A DNA stretch of 64,000 nucleotides, from assembly GCA_029532415.1 (NCBI GenBank), contig JAQOTA010000053.1, positions 5,642,001 through 5,706,000 on the forward strand. Direction: 5' to 3'. The notes beneath the pieces were generated by a model. The model did not search any database, was not told the origin of the DNA, and saw nothing but the letters and a program-made list of their open reading frames with translations. The stretch comes from Marasmius tenuissimus. Lineage: Eukaryota; Basidiomycota; Agaricomycetes; Agaricales; Marasmiaceae. Made by a program: the position numbers and the translations under genes. The number at the start of each line of letters is the position of its first letter. Position 1 is the first letter of the stretch. Below are positions 23,014 through 34,668 of the stretch, one piece after another.

Positions 23014-24365
23014 TTAGTTCGTAAAAGCAGCCCCAACTCCAATAGCCCTCAACAGGACCTGGCGGCTCAACTCCAATTCTTCCCAAAGCGCATGTTCGAG
23101 ATACCCCACAAAAAGGAGGTTGTCCCTCAACGCATTCAACAAACTCGCAGTTTTGATCAAAACCTCGTCCTCTCCAAGCGCCACAGCCGCACGCACAATC
23201 TCCTTCGCGAGGATATCAACCTGGGCGGGTGCTACCGGCGTCTTGCTGCTGTCCGACAACCTTGCTGGAGTTCCAGAATCCGAAACGACCGAATTCCCTG
23301 TCCGTCTGAAGGGGAGAATAATCCACCGACTCAGTGCAGCACCAGTGGCTCCGAGCCCCGTAGATGACCTGATGCTCTCACGTTCATCCAAGGAGGTCAA
23401 ACCCAATGCCAACGTGGCTTGAACGTCAAGCGAGCCACCCTTTATCGCCCTGGGAGCGAACAAGGGGTGCATGATGTCCCTGATAAACTCTGGTACAATT
23501 CTTCTGAACAGTTCCGCTTGGTTTTTCATGTGTAGATAGACGATAAGCGCTGGAAAAGTGTCTAGATGAGGGACGCGAATACCAGCGCGGGGAAGCTCTT
23601 TGTGCAAACGTCTAGGAAGGGAGGATAGAGTGCTAACGCCGCTGTCAGCATCGGCTGGAAGGAGGTTCGGAGCGTTGAGCGTGAAGAGGAGATCGTTGAT
23701 AGGTTGGTCGATGGTTTGCGTATGAAGAAGGCGCTGAGGCCGAAGCTTGGCTCTCTGTTTGGTAGTTGTCCCGCTGCCGCCACCGCCAATATCGATAGTT
23801 CCGCCATGGTTGTTGTCTTCGACCAGGACGCAGATGTGAGTTGGCCCAAGAGGTCGAGGGGAAATGAGGACGTCACGAGTACTGAGGTTGGCAACACCCC
23901 AGGAGATGTTGTGGGTGCGAGTGCTTGCACCGCCTACGTTCTCGATGTTGGTGAGTGGATTGAACGCGGAGAGTGAGGCCCGTCGGACGATTTGGAGACT
24001 TCCGGCACCATTCTCGTCTTTGGTGATGAATGCCGAGGTACGATCAGGCGTGTTACGAAGCTTTTGGACGTCCTGCCGGTGCGTGGTCATGTATAACCAT
24101 TGCCTAGCAAAGTCAGGATGTGTTTGAGCGGAAACCTAAACGACACTCACAGTTGATCTGGTGTCCCCCGAAGCTTAAGGGCGTCCCGATATTCCTCAAT
24201 ACTCCTGTTGCTCATGATGAGTTCTTCTCGGTCGGGTGCAACGTCGAGCAATGTCCTGCGGTCGATGCCTCTCTCCATAAGATGAAGATGGGGATAATCC
24301 CCTGCGTCAAAAGACTTGGAGTTGGCAGCAAAGGAGAGGAAAGGTAGATCGCCGATTGAAGACAT
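23014..24365 (-). CDS. Clp1-like protein, copy 2
   Basis: Two exons. The first begins MSSIGDLPFLSFAANSKSFD (ATG at 24365) and ends RGTPDQL; a GT-AG intron of about 45 nt follows. The second exon, about 360 codons, reads QWLYMTTHRQDVQKLRNTPD and ends VGAAFTN with its stop at 23014, giving about 430 residues. Family-type blocks are PHLDTFPALIVYLHMKNQAE, LFRRIVPEFIRDIMHPL and the closing LRDNLLFVGYLEHALWEELE then LSRQVLLRAIGV. These parallel copy 1 at 11905-12859 in order and spacing, although identity is low. A glycine-rich linker (DIGGGGSGTTTKQR) interrupts the middle. Clp1 of Coprinopsis (365 residues) governs clamp formation; this copy is longer and its role is unknown. No membrane segment is seen. 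The family call is by pattern only. Confidence 0.62.
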
Positions 24366-24431
24366 GCAGACGACTGAAGTTCTGGATTGTGAAGGGGAGT
24401 GGGCAGGCAGAACAAGAAGATATCGCGTGAA

Positions 24432-24437
24432 TTTATA
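24432..24437 (-). promoter_or_regulatory. TATA box of Clp1-like copy 2
   Basis: TATAAA on the minus strand, about 70 nt before the ATG at 24365. The assignment is positional. Confidence 0.4.
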
Positions 24438-25530
24438 TCCATCTACCAGAACAATGAATGCCACAACCATGTTGGTTGAACATAGTCGCAGTCATTGTTC
24501 GATATGATGGTGGCCGGATGAGGATAATAGGCTCCGCGTCCAAGCACAGACGACTCTTGGAACTGTTTCTGAGTCGCAATTCAAAATTGTTGGCGCGTCT
24601 GATAGTAGTAAAGATTTTGGAAAAACTTGCTAGTTCGACTGGCCAGCGAAAAGTTTTGGTGAAACCCTGAAACCCTGGCATTTGACGCCCGTCTAGTGGC
24701 AATAACGCGTTGTTTGGCCATGGTTTGCAGAAATTCCCACCTCTCCCCTTATTGCCTCCCGCAGTCTTCGTCAACTTTCCCCGTCACAGGTGCGTAGGAT
24801 TCAGTTCATGGTGCTCCGCATCGGCAACTCACCTCATGCTTGACAGTTCTTTTGGTTAGAGGAGAGTCAAATGGATGTTTTCTAGCTGACTATGCTTCTA
24901 TCGCGTCGAAGAATCATCTGAATGAGGTAAAGCTAGAGCTCATGCCTCAAGGCCCTGCCTCCTCCTGTGACCAGGATGCCAGCATGAGATTCCCCTATAG
25001 AGGAGTTCTGATGACGCCCAGACGGCTATACCGCGACTCAGGGCTGTTCAGAACCACAATGTTATCTAGTTTGGGCTGCCCAGCATCTTCGCTGTTTACG
25101 CTGTTAGGCCGCGAGGTGACCTCATCCAACCCTCTTCCTCGCGTTGCCAACGGAACGAGTCCTTGAGGCGCTTCGTGATTACCTCAAAACCTGCCATTTT
25201 TCCTTTCAGATCCAACTAATAAAGAAAGAGTCGAGAGGATTCAACTCGGACGCCCTTTCTTGCTTCCTTTGTCTACCTACTGCGACGACTCCGCAAAGTC
25301 GCGTTTGGTTTTTCATTCATCTTGCTTTCAGGGCCCTTGACGCGGACATATCGTCTCTCTGTCCGCCACTTCATTTTCCTCAGGGTCGAATTTCAGTATT
25401 CGGGCCTCCCGTCTACGCCACTCCGTGGTCATAGGCTTCTCCCGGGCACTCAAATCCTGTTGCTTTTTGTTCCACTCGCACTCTCCCTTTAGCCAACCCC
25501 CAACTATCGTGCGCGCAACCTCTCAGCAAA
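24438..25530. other. Intergenic region between divergent genes
   Basis: About 1.1 kb separates Clp1-like copy 2 from the alginate-lyase-type gene. Open frames here have no motifs. It holds the two promoters and nothing else I can support. Confidence 0.4.
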
Positions 25531-27441
25531 ATGAGAGGCTCTTTATCCACCAGCTTTACCCTTTTTGTCGCCGTACCCATTCTACATCTCTGTCAACAGG
25601 CAGAAGCAGCAACAAGTTACATCAGTGACTTTATCGACCCAAACTTCGTCTTGTCGAAGGAGTTTGCGTTCCATACGTATCCTGCACAAGTGACGATCGT
25701 AAAATGGGCAAGGCAGTTCTCAATGAAAGGGCCCTGGTGTACGTTCTCCTTCCTCTTCTTCGTTTTGGTCGAGATTCTGAATCGTGTCCGCAGCTGTGGT
25801 GGATAAACACGTCGCTGCTCCTTCCGGAGACAAACACGATTACATGAGTTGGGCACCCTAGTAGGTTTCTTTAGATAGCTCGTGTACATGAACGCTCACT
25901 CCCTTCGCAGCGCTTGGCCAGACTGTACCTCCGTCGGAAACACCACGGTCTTAAAGGACGAAGAAGGTATCTATTGCATCACCACTGTTTTCTCTCTTGA
26001 ACGGTCTCCTCAAAACCCATGAACCCTGTCTACCTAGTATGGACTACCTGCCCCTACCACCTCCGAGACGGTATATTCAACCCTGACGGCCGCCTTATCA
26101 ACGACGTCGGGAATTTTGACAATCTCACCAACGCCGTCCTTTACAACTCCATCGCGTACGTTATCACAGGAGGTGCCTCCAATATGTTCTCCAGAAATGC
26201 CGGTAAAAAAAACCCCCCTATCGCGAGCCTGAAGAAACCGTCCTGATTCTTTTGTTTTTTTCAATCTCAGTGCGATTTCTCAAACATTGGTTCATCGATG
26301 AGGATACGAGGATGAACCCCTCTTTAACGTACGCACAGCTCATGCGTGGCCCCACAGGGCAGGTCGGTAGACATACGGGGATTCTGTGCGTTGTTGTTCA
26401 CCTGATCTTCTCGTTCTCAGAGCTGACTGCAGTGCTTCCTTCCTAGCGATCTAAAAGGCTTCGTCAGGCTGGCGACCGCGATCGAGATCTTCCGGAGGGA
26501 CAACAACACTGACTGGACTCCTCAACTTGACGGAGCGATGGTCGATTGGTGTAAAAATTACACTTCATGGCTAGAGACCAACCCCACTGCTATCCGGGAA
26601 AGGGTAGCGTTGAAGTATGTCGTACTCTCTATCTCCGCGGGTTTTTTTTCGGACGACATTAGCTTATATCCTTCTCTATCGGAACAGCAATCACGGCACA
26701 TTCTACCATGTTCAGCTCGCTTCTCTGAAGCTCATCATCGGGGACTACGGTGGTGCCAAGGCAGTCATTGAGAGCTATTATAGTGGAGCGTTTATGTCCC
26801 AAATCGAGGAGAGTGGTGAACAGGTCAGGAGTTGCCCCCCACTAGGAAATTACGGTCGTCTAAAACCTTCGCCCTAGCCGCTCGAAGCAGCTCGTACAAG
26901 ACCCTACCACTACCACACATACAACATTGCAGCCATAATAGTACGTTGTTTTAGTCGGTCGAATCCGTCCATCATCTGACTCACTGATCTCCCTATCGCC
27001 TCTCGCTTCCTCCAGAGTCTCGCTCGCATGGCTCAATACATCGACCCAAACTTCAACGTCTGGAACCGAACATCCACCAAAGGCGGCACCCTCAAAAAAG
27101 CCTTCGACTTTGCCCTCAACCTCGACCCTTCCACATCCAACGAGACCTCCGCCAAAGAAGAGATGTACCCCTCCGTTGCCGCTATCGGTTCCGTCTTCGG
27201 AGACCCAGACGGGAAGTTGAAGCGGTTCTTGGAGGATGCGAACCCAGAGTATGCGAATGATGCGCATTTCTTTTGGAATCAGCCGTTTGCGGGTGGGCCG
27301 ACGGCCACGTCGTCAGCGGATAGGGCGAGTATGACGAGGAGGGTTAGTAGTAGTGCGGTGAAGGATCTTAGTAGTGGGTTATTGGGGTGGTGGATGTTGT
27401 GTTACGTTGGTGTTCTTGGGTTGATCTCGAGCATCGTATGA
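25531..27441 (+). CDS. Alginate-lyase-family protein, secreted, GPI-anchored
   Basis: Probably an extracellular polysaccharide lyase-like protein of the alginate lyase (alpha/alpha toroid) family, held at the cell surface. It begins with a signal peptide, MRGSLSTSFTLFVAVPILHL, cut near AEA. Splicing gives FIDPNFVL, HDYMSWAPYAWPD, then VWTTCPYHLRDGIFNPDGR, TNAVLYNSIAYVITG, FLKHWFIDEDTRMNPSLTYA, then RHTGIL-DLKG, SNHGTFYHVQLASLKLIIGD, and RPYHYHTYNIAAI. The SWAPYxWPD, CPYxxRDGxxNPD, NHGTFY and YHTYN motifs are the family's substrate-cleft and catalytic Asn/His/Tyr positions. A Ser-rich stretch and a hydrophobic tail (LLGWWMLCYVGVLGLISSIV) look like a GPI signal. Eight or nine exons keep frame. 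Real substrates of the fungal members are mostly unknown; alginate itself is unlikely in a terrestrial mushroom. Confidence 0.85.
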
Positions 27442-28111
27442 ACGCCATGAACTGGGTTTCCGCACGATATTATGTACTTACGACTTGGACTACTGATACG
27501 ATTTATAGCTATTTCAAACACGACCAATCTGTCTTTGTGTATTGCTAGACTACGCATGACCATCGCTCAATGCTTGGACAAGAAATCTTTTGCGTTGTGG
27601 ATCCGTGTGGGTGTAAGATCGTCACCGTCACGTGCCTCACAATTCAGAGAAATTCCACGATTTATGGGAGGACCGATGCGATCCGAAGCCCACGGAAGTA
27701 AATATCATGCTTCAGCCCCCATACTCGATGTTCGCTCGAATTTCGGGAAGGATGCAGGGAAAATGTCGCCTCAGTGACGCCACACCTTCCGAGGTTCAAA
27801 AGCTCTCACGCCCTCAAGCTTCCATCTCCCCGACCTTCATGCCCGCCTCCCTCCGTTCTTTTGGCCTGTGGCATATCTTGGAAAGTGCTCTGGAGGACCA
27901 CAGACTTACATCCCCAGCTTCACCACGTAATTATTCTACCGAGCTTCACACGCGAATGTATTGTATTTGTCCCCGCTTAACCTACAAAGGCGCCCCTTCA
28001 CGCTGGCGCAATGCAATCAAGCTCGTTGGTAGAAAATGACCCGAGAAGCCAGGGCGATGTTTGAGAGTTAGTAACTACTCGTACAACAATCGTACTTTAC
28101 AACAACGACCA
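27442..28111. other. Convergent intergenic region
   Basis: This lies between the lyase-type gene and SDR copy 1. The last 85 bases (from about 28029, TAGAAAATGACCCGAGAAG) recur after SDR copy 2 at about 29818 and so belong to the duplicated unit. Confidence 0.5.
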
Positions 28112-29131
28112 TCAAGAGAATATCTTCCCTCCATCCACAATCATTGTCTGTCCAGTGATAAAGTCCGAGTCGGGTCCAGCAAGGAACGATACAAGCCGCG
28201 ATACGTCGTCTACATTCCCGTTTCTCCTCAACGCGGTCGTCTTCTCCATAGATTTCGAAGTATCCCCAACCTGCAACCCTGTCATCTTGGCGATAGCGAC
28301 ATCAATCTTCTGCCACATCTTGGTGTCGATAATCCCAGGAGCGTAAGCATTTACGGTGATCTTGTGTGGTCCATATTCCTGAGCAAAGCCCTGGGTGAGG
28401 CTTCGTACAGCGGCCTTGGTCGAGCAGTATAGGCCGGTAAACGGGTCACCTCGGTAAGCGGCAATACTGATTCGAAATATCAGCAACGGTTTCACAGTCA
28501 AGAGCCGGTTCCTCACCTAGCAGCGTTGATAATCTTCCCTCCAGTCCCTTGCTTGATAAATTGTTTCCCTGCAGCAACGTCGGAATATACCACCCCGAAG
28601 ACATTCACCTCGTAAATCTTCTGCAACTCTTCGGGGGTGATGTCCAGTAATGGTTGGATTTGTACAATCCCAGCATTTGCAACCATGACGTCCAAGGAAC
28701 CAAGTACTTCAACCGACTTTTGGACAGTCTCCTCAACTTGGGACATCTTGGTGACGTCGCATAGTGCCCCGTACGCCTCTCTCCCCAGATTCCGTACTTC
28801 GTTGACTACCTGTTGAGATGTTATGCTTCATAATCTAATAGCGCACTCGTCACACCTACCGAATCAACCGACTCTGCATTTGAAGGGAGATCATTCACGC
28901 AGATGTCGAATCCATCGGATGCAAGACGCAGTGCAATGGCACGCCCGCTGTCAAACAAGGGCTCAGTATAACATGAACGGCGACCCCTCTTTCGACGTAC
29001 ATTCCTCGCGCAGCCCCTGTAATTAGAGCACTCTTCCTCGCAGGTGCCGAGCTCGATAATCCTCTGCAGGCATATTGTAGGGCGGGCCTTGTGCTCAGAG
29101 GACAAAGAGCGATTCTTGCGAATGATAGCAT
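28112..29131 (-). CDS. SDR, butanediol dehydrogenase/diacetyl reductase-like, copy 1
   Basis: A short-chain dehydrogenase/reductase of the acetoin/diacetyl reductase type, which would interconvert a small diketone or acyloin with its alcohol using NAD(P). The leader MLSFARIALCPLSTRPALQY and GLSSSAPARK look like a mitochondrial targeting peptide. The Rossmann motif is TGAARGIGRAIALRLA, split by an intron after RG. Then come CDVTKMS, the NAG motif (VMVANAGIVQI), YCSTKAAVRSLTQGFAQE (catalytic Tyr and Lys), VNAYAPGIIDTKMWQKID and the end TGQTMIVDGGKIFS. The NAYAPG..DT.MW..ID block and SDFITGQ ending are what point to the butanediol/diacetyl group. Three or four introns sit at the same places in copies 2-4. 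All key residues are present, so this copy looks functional. The substrate is inferred, not shown. Confidence 0.88.
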
Positions 29132-29907
29132 GGGAGCGAGGAAGACTTTCAGGTGCTGTCCGTCCCTGTGTTCATATAAGTACCAGAACCAAGCTTGGGA
29201 AATATGTCAGTCTAAGCAAGTCACATTGGTCAGAAGGAACCCGGACTGACGTACAGTACTCGTACAATCGGTCCCGGCCAGAACTTGACCAAAAGGCCGA
29301 ATCCGTCGTGATTTCATGTTCATGGGCCTTTGGAAATTGGAGGACTTGAGGTTGTTTGTTCAAGAGCAAGAGTGCATCCCGTTCTGGGGCATATACTGTT
29401 ACACTGGCTGAGTCTTAGTGAGACAGACGAGTTGTGCACTGTGGGAGTGAGGCGAGCCGGCCCGGCACAACGATAGTAACCGGCCGATAAGATAAGATTG
29501 CGAGTGTGTAATTTTTCCAGTTTTCAACATCGCTGCGAGCACCACCGCCCGCGACTCGAGAGAGCAAACCATAGACTGCAGTTACAAAAATGACGACAGG
29601 CCCCGGCCAAAGGATGACGCTTTTCTATAGTGGTAGACCTACGGATCGAGTCAATATCTATTGAGTTAGCTCTTACTTGGTTGTTCATAGAATCGAAGGG
29701 AATTGCGTCTTGAACCTTTTGTTTGAACAAGGGAAGGAGGGCGAGCACTTTTGATATCGCCCAGAGTTAGATGTACCAGCCCCACTCTTACAGTTTCTGC
29801 GAGTCGTTCCGTGAGTGGTAGAAAATGACCCGACAAGTCAGGGCAACGTCTTACAGTTCGTAACTACTCGTACAATGATCGGTTTACAATGACTCGGGAA
29901 GGCTGAG
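29132..29907. other. Spacer between SDR copies 1 and 2
   Basis: The first 200 bases hold copy 1's promoter (minus-strand TTATATG near 29175) and a block (GCAAGTCACATTGGTCAGAA, about 29217) that recurs upstream of copy 2. The middle (about 29350-29815) is unique to this spacer. The last 90 bases repeat the 3' flank of copy 1. Confidence 0.5.
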
Positions 29908-30931
29908 TCAAGAAAATACTCTTCCGCCGTCTACAATCATTGTCTGTCCAGTGATAAAGTCCGAGTCAGGTCCAGCTAGGAACGATACAAGCCGCGATAC
30001 GTCGTCTACTTCTCCGTTCCTCCTCAGCGCGGTCGTCTTCTCCATGGATTGCCAAGCTTCCCCAACTTGTAACCCTGTCATCTTAGCGATAGCGACATCG
30101 ATCTTCTGCCACATCTTGGTGTTGATGTTCCCTGGGGCGTAAGCATTTACGGTGATCTTGTGTGATCCATATTCCTGTGCAAAGCCCTGGGTGAGGCTTC
30201 GTACAGCGGCCTTGGTCGAGCAGTATAGACCGAGAGGTGGGTCACCCGCGTAAGAGGCAATGCTGAGTCAAATGATCAGCAATCATGATGGTCCTACAGT
30301 GAAGGGCCAAATGATCACCTAGCAGCGTTGACAATCTTTCCTCCGGTTCCTTGCTTGATGAATTGCTTCCCCGCGGCGACATTGGAATATACCACCCCAA
30401 AGACATTCACCTCGAAAATCGTCTGCATCTCTTCGGGAGTAATGTCCAGTAGCGATTGGATTTGTACAATGCCAGCATTCGCAACCATGACATCCAGGGG
30501 ACCCAGTGCTTCAACTGACTTTTGAACAGCCTCTTCGACTTGGGACATCTTGGTAACGTCGCATAACGTTCCGTATGCCTCTCTGCCCAGCTCCCGAACT
30601 TCTTTGACTACCTATTGCGATGGTCTGCTTCGAATTCCGATAGCGCTACTATTTCACCTACCGAATTGATTGACTCGGCGTTCGAAGGGAGGTCATTCAC
30701 GCAGATATCGAATCCATCAGACGCAAGACGTAGTGCAATAGCGCGCCCACTGTCAAATGAGGGCTCAGTATAACACGAAATGACGACGCCCAGTTCGACA
30801 TACATTCCTCGCGCAGCTCCCGTAATTAGGGCACTCCTCCTTACAGGGGCCGAGCTCGATAAACCTCTGCAGGCAGATTGTAGGACAGGCCGCGAGCTGT
30901 AATGAAGGGCGAATCTTGCGAATGATAACAT
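29908..30931 (-). CDS. SDR, butanediol dehydrogenase/diacetyl reductase-like, copy 2
   Basis: The closest relative of copy 1. The leader is MLSFARFALHYSSRPVLQSA then GLSSSAPVRR, a mitochondrial-type presequence. The cofactor motif TGAARG-(I)G-RAIALRLA spans an intron. The protein then reads VSQ-type CDVTKMSQ, VMVANAGIVQIQSLLDITPE, a Tyr/Lys pair in the exon beginning SIASYAGDPPLGLYCSTKAA, and WQKIDVAIAKMTGLQVGEAW, ending TGQTMIVDGGRVFS. Exon boundaries match copy 1, and most differences are single amino acids. The 3' flank (about 90 bp past the stop) and the 5' flank are also shared with copy 1, so the duplicated unit was about 1.3 kb. It looks intact; the substrate is unproven. Confidence 0.87.
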
Positions 30932-31354
30932 GGGAGCGAGGAAGACTTTCAGGTGTCATCCATCCCTGTCTCCATTTAAGTACCAGAATCAACCTGGGAT
31001 GTATATCAGTCCGAGCAAGTCACATTGGTCGAAATGTTCGATGAAGAAACCTAGACTGACGTACTCGTATTATCGGAGTTCTGGCCAGGACTTGACCAAA
31101 AGCTCAAGTCTGTCGCGAGTTTGTGCTTTGAGCCCCTTCGAAGGACTCAGAGTCGTCCGAGCTCCGAGAACGAGAGGGGCTGCGTTGTGGGTCAAGACAG
31201 GCAAGAACCGTGATGCCAGCCGGCCCGGCATGGCAGCGAAAGTAATCGGCTCTCACATGAGATGGGATCGCAATTTATCCTGCCCACCGTGACCCGAGGC
31301 TATGTGACTGTGTAGACTACAAGGGTTGATACTCAACGCTAAGAAATTCGGACC
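30932..31354. other. Spacer between SDR copies 2 and 3
   Basis: This contains copy 2's 5' flank, which shares the GCAAGTCACATTGGTC block (about 31015) with copy 1's flank, and then copy 3's 3' flank. No gene is seen. Confidence 0.45.
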
Positions 31355-32387
31355 TCAAGAGAATACTATCCCACCATCCACAATCATCGTTTGCCCAGTG
31401 ATAAAGTCCGAGTCTGGTCCTGCAAGAAATGACACGAGCCTCGCTATGTCGTCCGGATCTGTATTTCTCCCCAAGGTCGTCGTCTTCGCCATAGATTTCC
31501 AAGATTCTCCCGCTTGGAGCCCGTTCATCTTGGCGAGAACGATATCGACCTCCTCCAACATCTTGGTCTCTGTGTTCCCGGGAGCATAAGCGTTCACGTT
31601 GATCTTATGCGGTCCGTATTCTTGTGCAAAACCCTGGGTAAGGCTTCGTACAGCGGCCTTCGTAGCGCAGTATACAGCATTGACAGGGAGAGTAACTTTG
31701 TAAGAGGCGATACTGTAGAGTCAAGAGATCAGCGATCTTCGTGACAGGACGGAAAGTCGAATGATTGCCTAGCCGCGTTGATGATTCTCCCTCCAGTCCC
31801 TTGCTTGATAAATTGCTTCCCCGCAGCAATATTGGAATAGACCACCCCGAACACATTGATCTCGAAGATCTTCTGTAAATCCTCGGGGGTAGTTTCCAGC
31901 AATGACTTCATTTGTATGATCCCGGCATTCGCAACCATGACGTTCAAAGGACCCAGTGCTTCGACCGACTTTTGAACGGTCTCTTCAACTTCAGACATCT
32001 TGGTCACGTCGCAGACTGTTCCAAACGCCTCTCTCCCCAGACCGCGGATTTCGTTAATCACCTGTGTCCAGTCATTTCGTTTCAAATTTCAGCAGCCCCA
32101 TCGTTCTACATACCGATTTAAGGGGTTCAGCCTTGGAAGGGAGGTCGTTCACACAGACGTCGAATCCATCTGAAGCAAGCCGCAACGCAATGGCACGTCC
32201 ACTGCCATGAAAAGCTCAGTACGATCCGGATAGTAGAGACGTATCACTGTGGTTTGACTTACATCCCTTGCGCGGAGCCTGTAACCAGAGCACTTTTCTT
32301 CGCTGGCGCCGATCTTGATAGTCCTCTAGAGACAACAGGTGAAGGCCGAGAACTGGAGCGAAGAGCAAATCTTGCGGATGATAACAT
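31355..32387 (-). CDS. SDR, butanediol dehydrogenase/diacetyl reductase-like, copy 3
   Basis: The third tandem copy, more diverged. It begins MLSSARFALRSSSRPSPVVS then GLSRSAPAKK, again a basic, Ser/Arg-rich leader. The Rossmann motif is TGSAQGIGRAIALRLA; Ala-Arg of the other copies is replaced by Ser-Ala-Gln within the loop, but the glycines stay. VCVNDLPSKAEPL, CDVTKMSEVEETVQKSVEAL, VMVANAGIIQMKSLLETTPE and VNAYAPGNTETKMLEEVDIV follow, ending TGQTMIVDGGIVFS. Where copies 1, 2 and 4 have MW before the ID/VD helix, this copy has ML, a change near the substrate side that may alter specificity. The Tyr-Lys exon is intact by eye: the serine-rich region SIASYKVTLPVNAVYCATKA keeps Tyr and Lys. No break was seen. 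Confidence 0.85.
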
Positions 32388-32794
32388 GGGAATAGGGAAC
32401 TGTCTTCGAATCGAATGCCATGCACGTCCTTCTTATATGTTAGCAAGAAGGTTAGCCTTGGGAAAGATATCAGTTAGAAGCAAGTCACGATGGTTTGACT
32501 GGAAGCAAGGTATTCAAACTGACGTACATATCGTATACTCGGGCCAGAAATCAACCAGAGGGCTAATTCTGTCATCCCGCGTTTGCACCCTTAGACTCCC
32601 TTTAGCGGGCCCTAATGGTGCCACGACGGAAAGCACACCCTGTCCTGGGGAAAATACATTGACGGTGTCGTGAAGGACAGACTGTAAACGAGTTTATGGA
32701 AGATGCAACGGGAGAGTGGGGATTCGGTTCTGGCACAGCGACAGTCGGCCCTTAAAAAGGAAAGATTATGCCGCCACTCGAACTTCAATTCCAT
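32388..32794. other. Spacer between SDR copies 3 and 4
   Basis: This contains copy 3's upstream region, with a TATA-like TAACATATAAG on the minus strand near 32440 and a diverged copy of the GCAAGTCACxxTGGT block near 32479. No gene is seen. Confidence 0.45.
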
Positions 32795-33811
32795 TCAAGA
32801 AAAGAACATCCCACCGTCCACGATCATCGTCTGGCCAGTTATGTAGTCCGATTCAGGCCCAGCAAGGAAAGACACAAGTCTCGCAACATCCTCCGGAGTT
32901 CCGTTCCTTCCCAAAGACGTTTCTGCCTCCTTACTCTTGAAAACCTCCCCAGGTCGTAATCCGGTCATATTCGCAAGCTCTGCATCGATCTGCTCCCACA
33001 TCTTGGTGTCAATTGTCCCAGGGGCATACGCATTTACAGTGACGCCGTGCGGTCCGAGTTCTTGCGCGAAACCTTGCGTGAGACTCCTAACGGCGGCTTT
33101 AGTTGAACAGTACAAGCCCAGGGGCGGTATGTTCTTGAAAGATGCGATGCTAGATATACCAAGAATTTGTCGATCTCGCACTCACAGAGTTCGCAGGCTA
33201 CGCACCTGGCAGCGTTGACGATCTTGCCTCCCATCCCCTGTCGTATAAACTGTCTCCCAGCGGCAATATTGGAATAGACCACACCAGAGACATTTACATC
33301 GAATATTTGGCGTATCTCTTCCTCCGTCGCGCCCATGAGTGGCTTGATCTGTACGATACCGGCATTTGCAACCATGACGTTCAGCGGTCCCAACGCCTTG
33401 ACTGACTTCTGAACACAATCTTCGACTTCGGACATCTTTGTCACGTCGCAGAACGAAGTTATAGTCTCCCTTCCCAATGCCTGAACTTCATCGGATACCT
33501 GACGGACGCCCGGGTGAGCTTTGGTTCACACACGGACAAGTCAATAACCGACCGATTCCAGTAGTTCCGCATTGGAAGGAAGATCGCTTAGACAGATCTC
33601 GAAGCCGTCAGAGGCAAGTCGTAACGCGATAGCGCGGCCGCTGCAGCCATGATTCAATTTGAGATCTCGAGGGAGAAACAAGCACATACATTCCCCGACC
33701 AGCACCAGTGACCAAGGCTGTTCTGCCTGCACTTGCTAAGCCTGATAACGCTCGGCTACGTATCAATCCGTGGCGTAGGACACGGAACGCCAGGCTGGAA
33801 GAGGAGAGCAT
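32795..33811 (-). CDS. SDR, butanediol dehydrogenase/diacetyl reductase-like, copy 4
   Basis: The most diverged of the four, and the first in the minus-strand direction. It begins MLSSSSLAFRVLRHGLIRSR, then ALSGLASAGRTALVTGAGRG; an in-frame ATG slightly upstream (about 33871) could add some 20 residues. It keeps TGAGRGIG-RAIALRLASDGF, ICLSDLPSNAEL, CDVTKMSEVEDCVQKSVKAL, VMVANAGIVQIKPLMGATEE, LGLYCSTKAAVRSLTQGFAQ with Tyr and Lys, and VNAYAPGTIDTKMWEQIDAE, ending TGQTMIVDGGMFFS. The cofactor and catalytic residues are all present. A TATA box (TATAAAA, minus strand, near 33876) fits a start at 33811. It may be the founder of the array, since it carries the most canonical C-terminal block, but that is inference. 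Confidence 0.87.
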
Positions 33812-34668
33812 GGATTCAGCAGGGGAAGGCCGGTAAAAGATAGTTACTAACCTCGTACTTAGTAACTCCATGATTTTATAGGTACTCGTTCTTCAAATTA
33901 TATCAAATGCCGGAATCCAGCAGACCTCTCTTGTTCACATGCTTCCGATCCTGATCAGGACGTATTTGAAACAAGGCGTAATATCCGCGTCATTCGTGCT
34001 GGCAATATGACCCCCACAGACTTCCCAAGGATGCGATCCCTGAAGACGGTCTTGAAGAAAATGAGAACAATCTTCCCTTGGGGTTCTCAACCGCCAATTC
34101 TGCCTAACCAGTAATATGATGTGCATTGAGTTGAACATTGAAAGAAAGTACTGTAAGCGTGAGCAGCTGGGGAGCTCGAATTTGTAGACATGCCAAGTTT
34201 GGCTCGTCCTTGGAGTCAATCATAGTCTCAGCATTGGGCCCTAGCAAGATATGGCCTAGCGCGACGGCACTACATCAACCTGCTAGTAGGGTATAGATCA
34301 TCCCAGGAGATACGTCCGCGGTGAGCCAGGGGTTTGAAGAGCAAAGTCATGCCCAATACGACCAGCATAGCAGCTGGAGATTCGCCTAATTTAAGTCACC
34401 ATGCAACTCTTCCGTGCTATGACCTGCCGTCAAATTACCGGGAGGTGCGGTGAGAATTGATTTGGAAGTATCGAGGTTGAGCTATGGTGCAACTAGGAGT
34501 GTAGGTCTGGGCCAGTGCGTGCAGACGAGAGAGTCTAAGTACCTTCGGAAAGGTGAAGGTGAGTCGCACGCGAGAAGAGAGAGAGAGAGGAGCCTTGCTT
34601 ACGTGATCGGATATTTTTTATCCTCTCCTCTCCGTTGCATCAACGAACTCGACGTTTTTCCCATCGCC
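33812..34668. other. Divergent intergenic region, SDR copy 4 / SFM1
   Basis: It holds the SDR copy 4 promoter (TATAAAA, minus strand, near 33876) and, further right, a purine run GAGAGAGAGAG (about 34579) ahead of SFM1. No gene is supported. Confidence 0.45.

Noticed and set aside
25144..25434. Open frame before the alginate-lyase-type gene
   Set aside because: No motif, and it lies in the probable promoter and leader of the gene at 25531.
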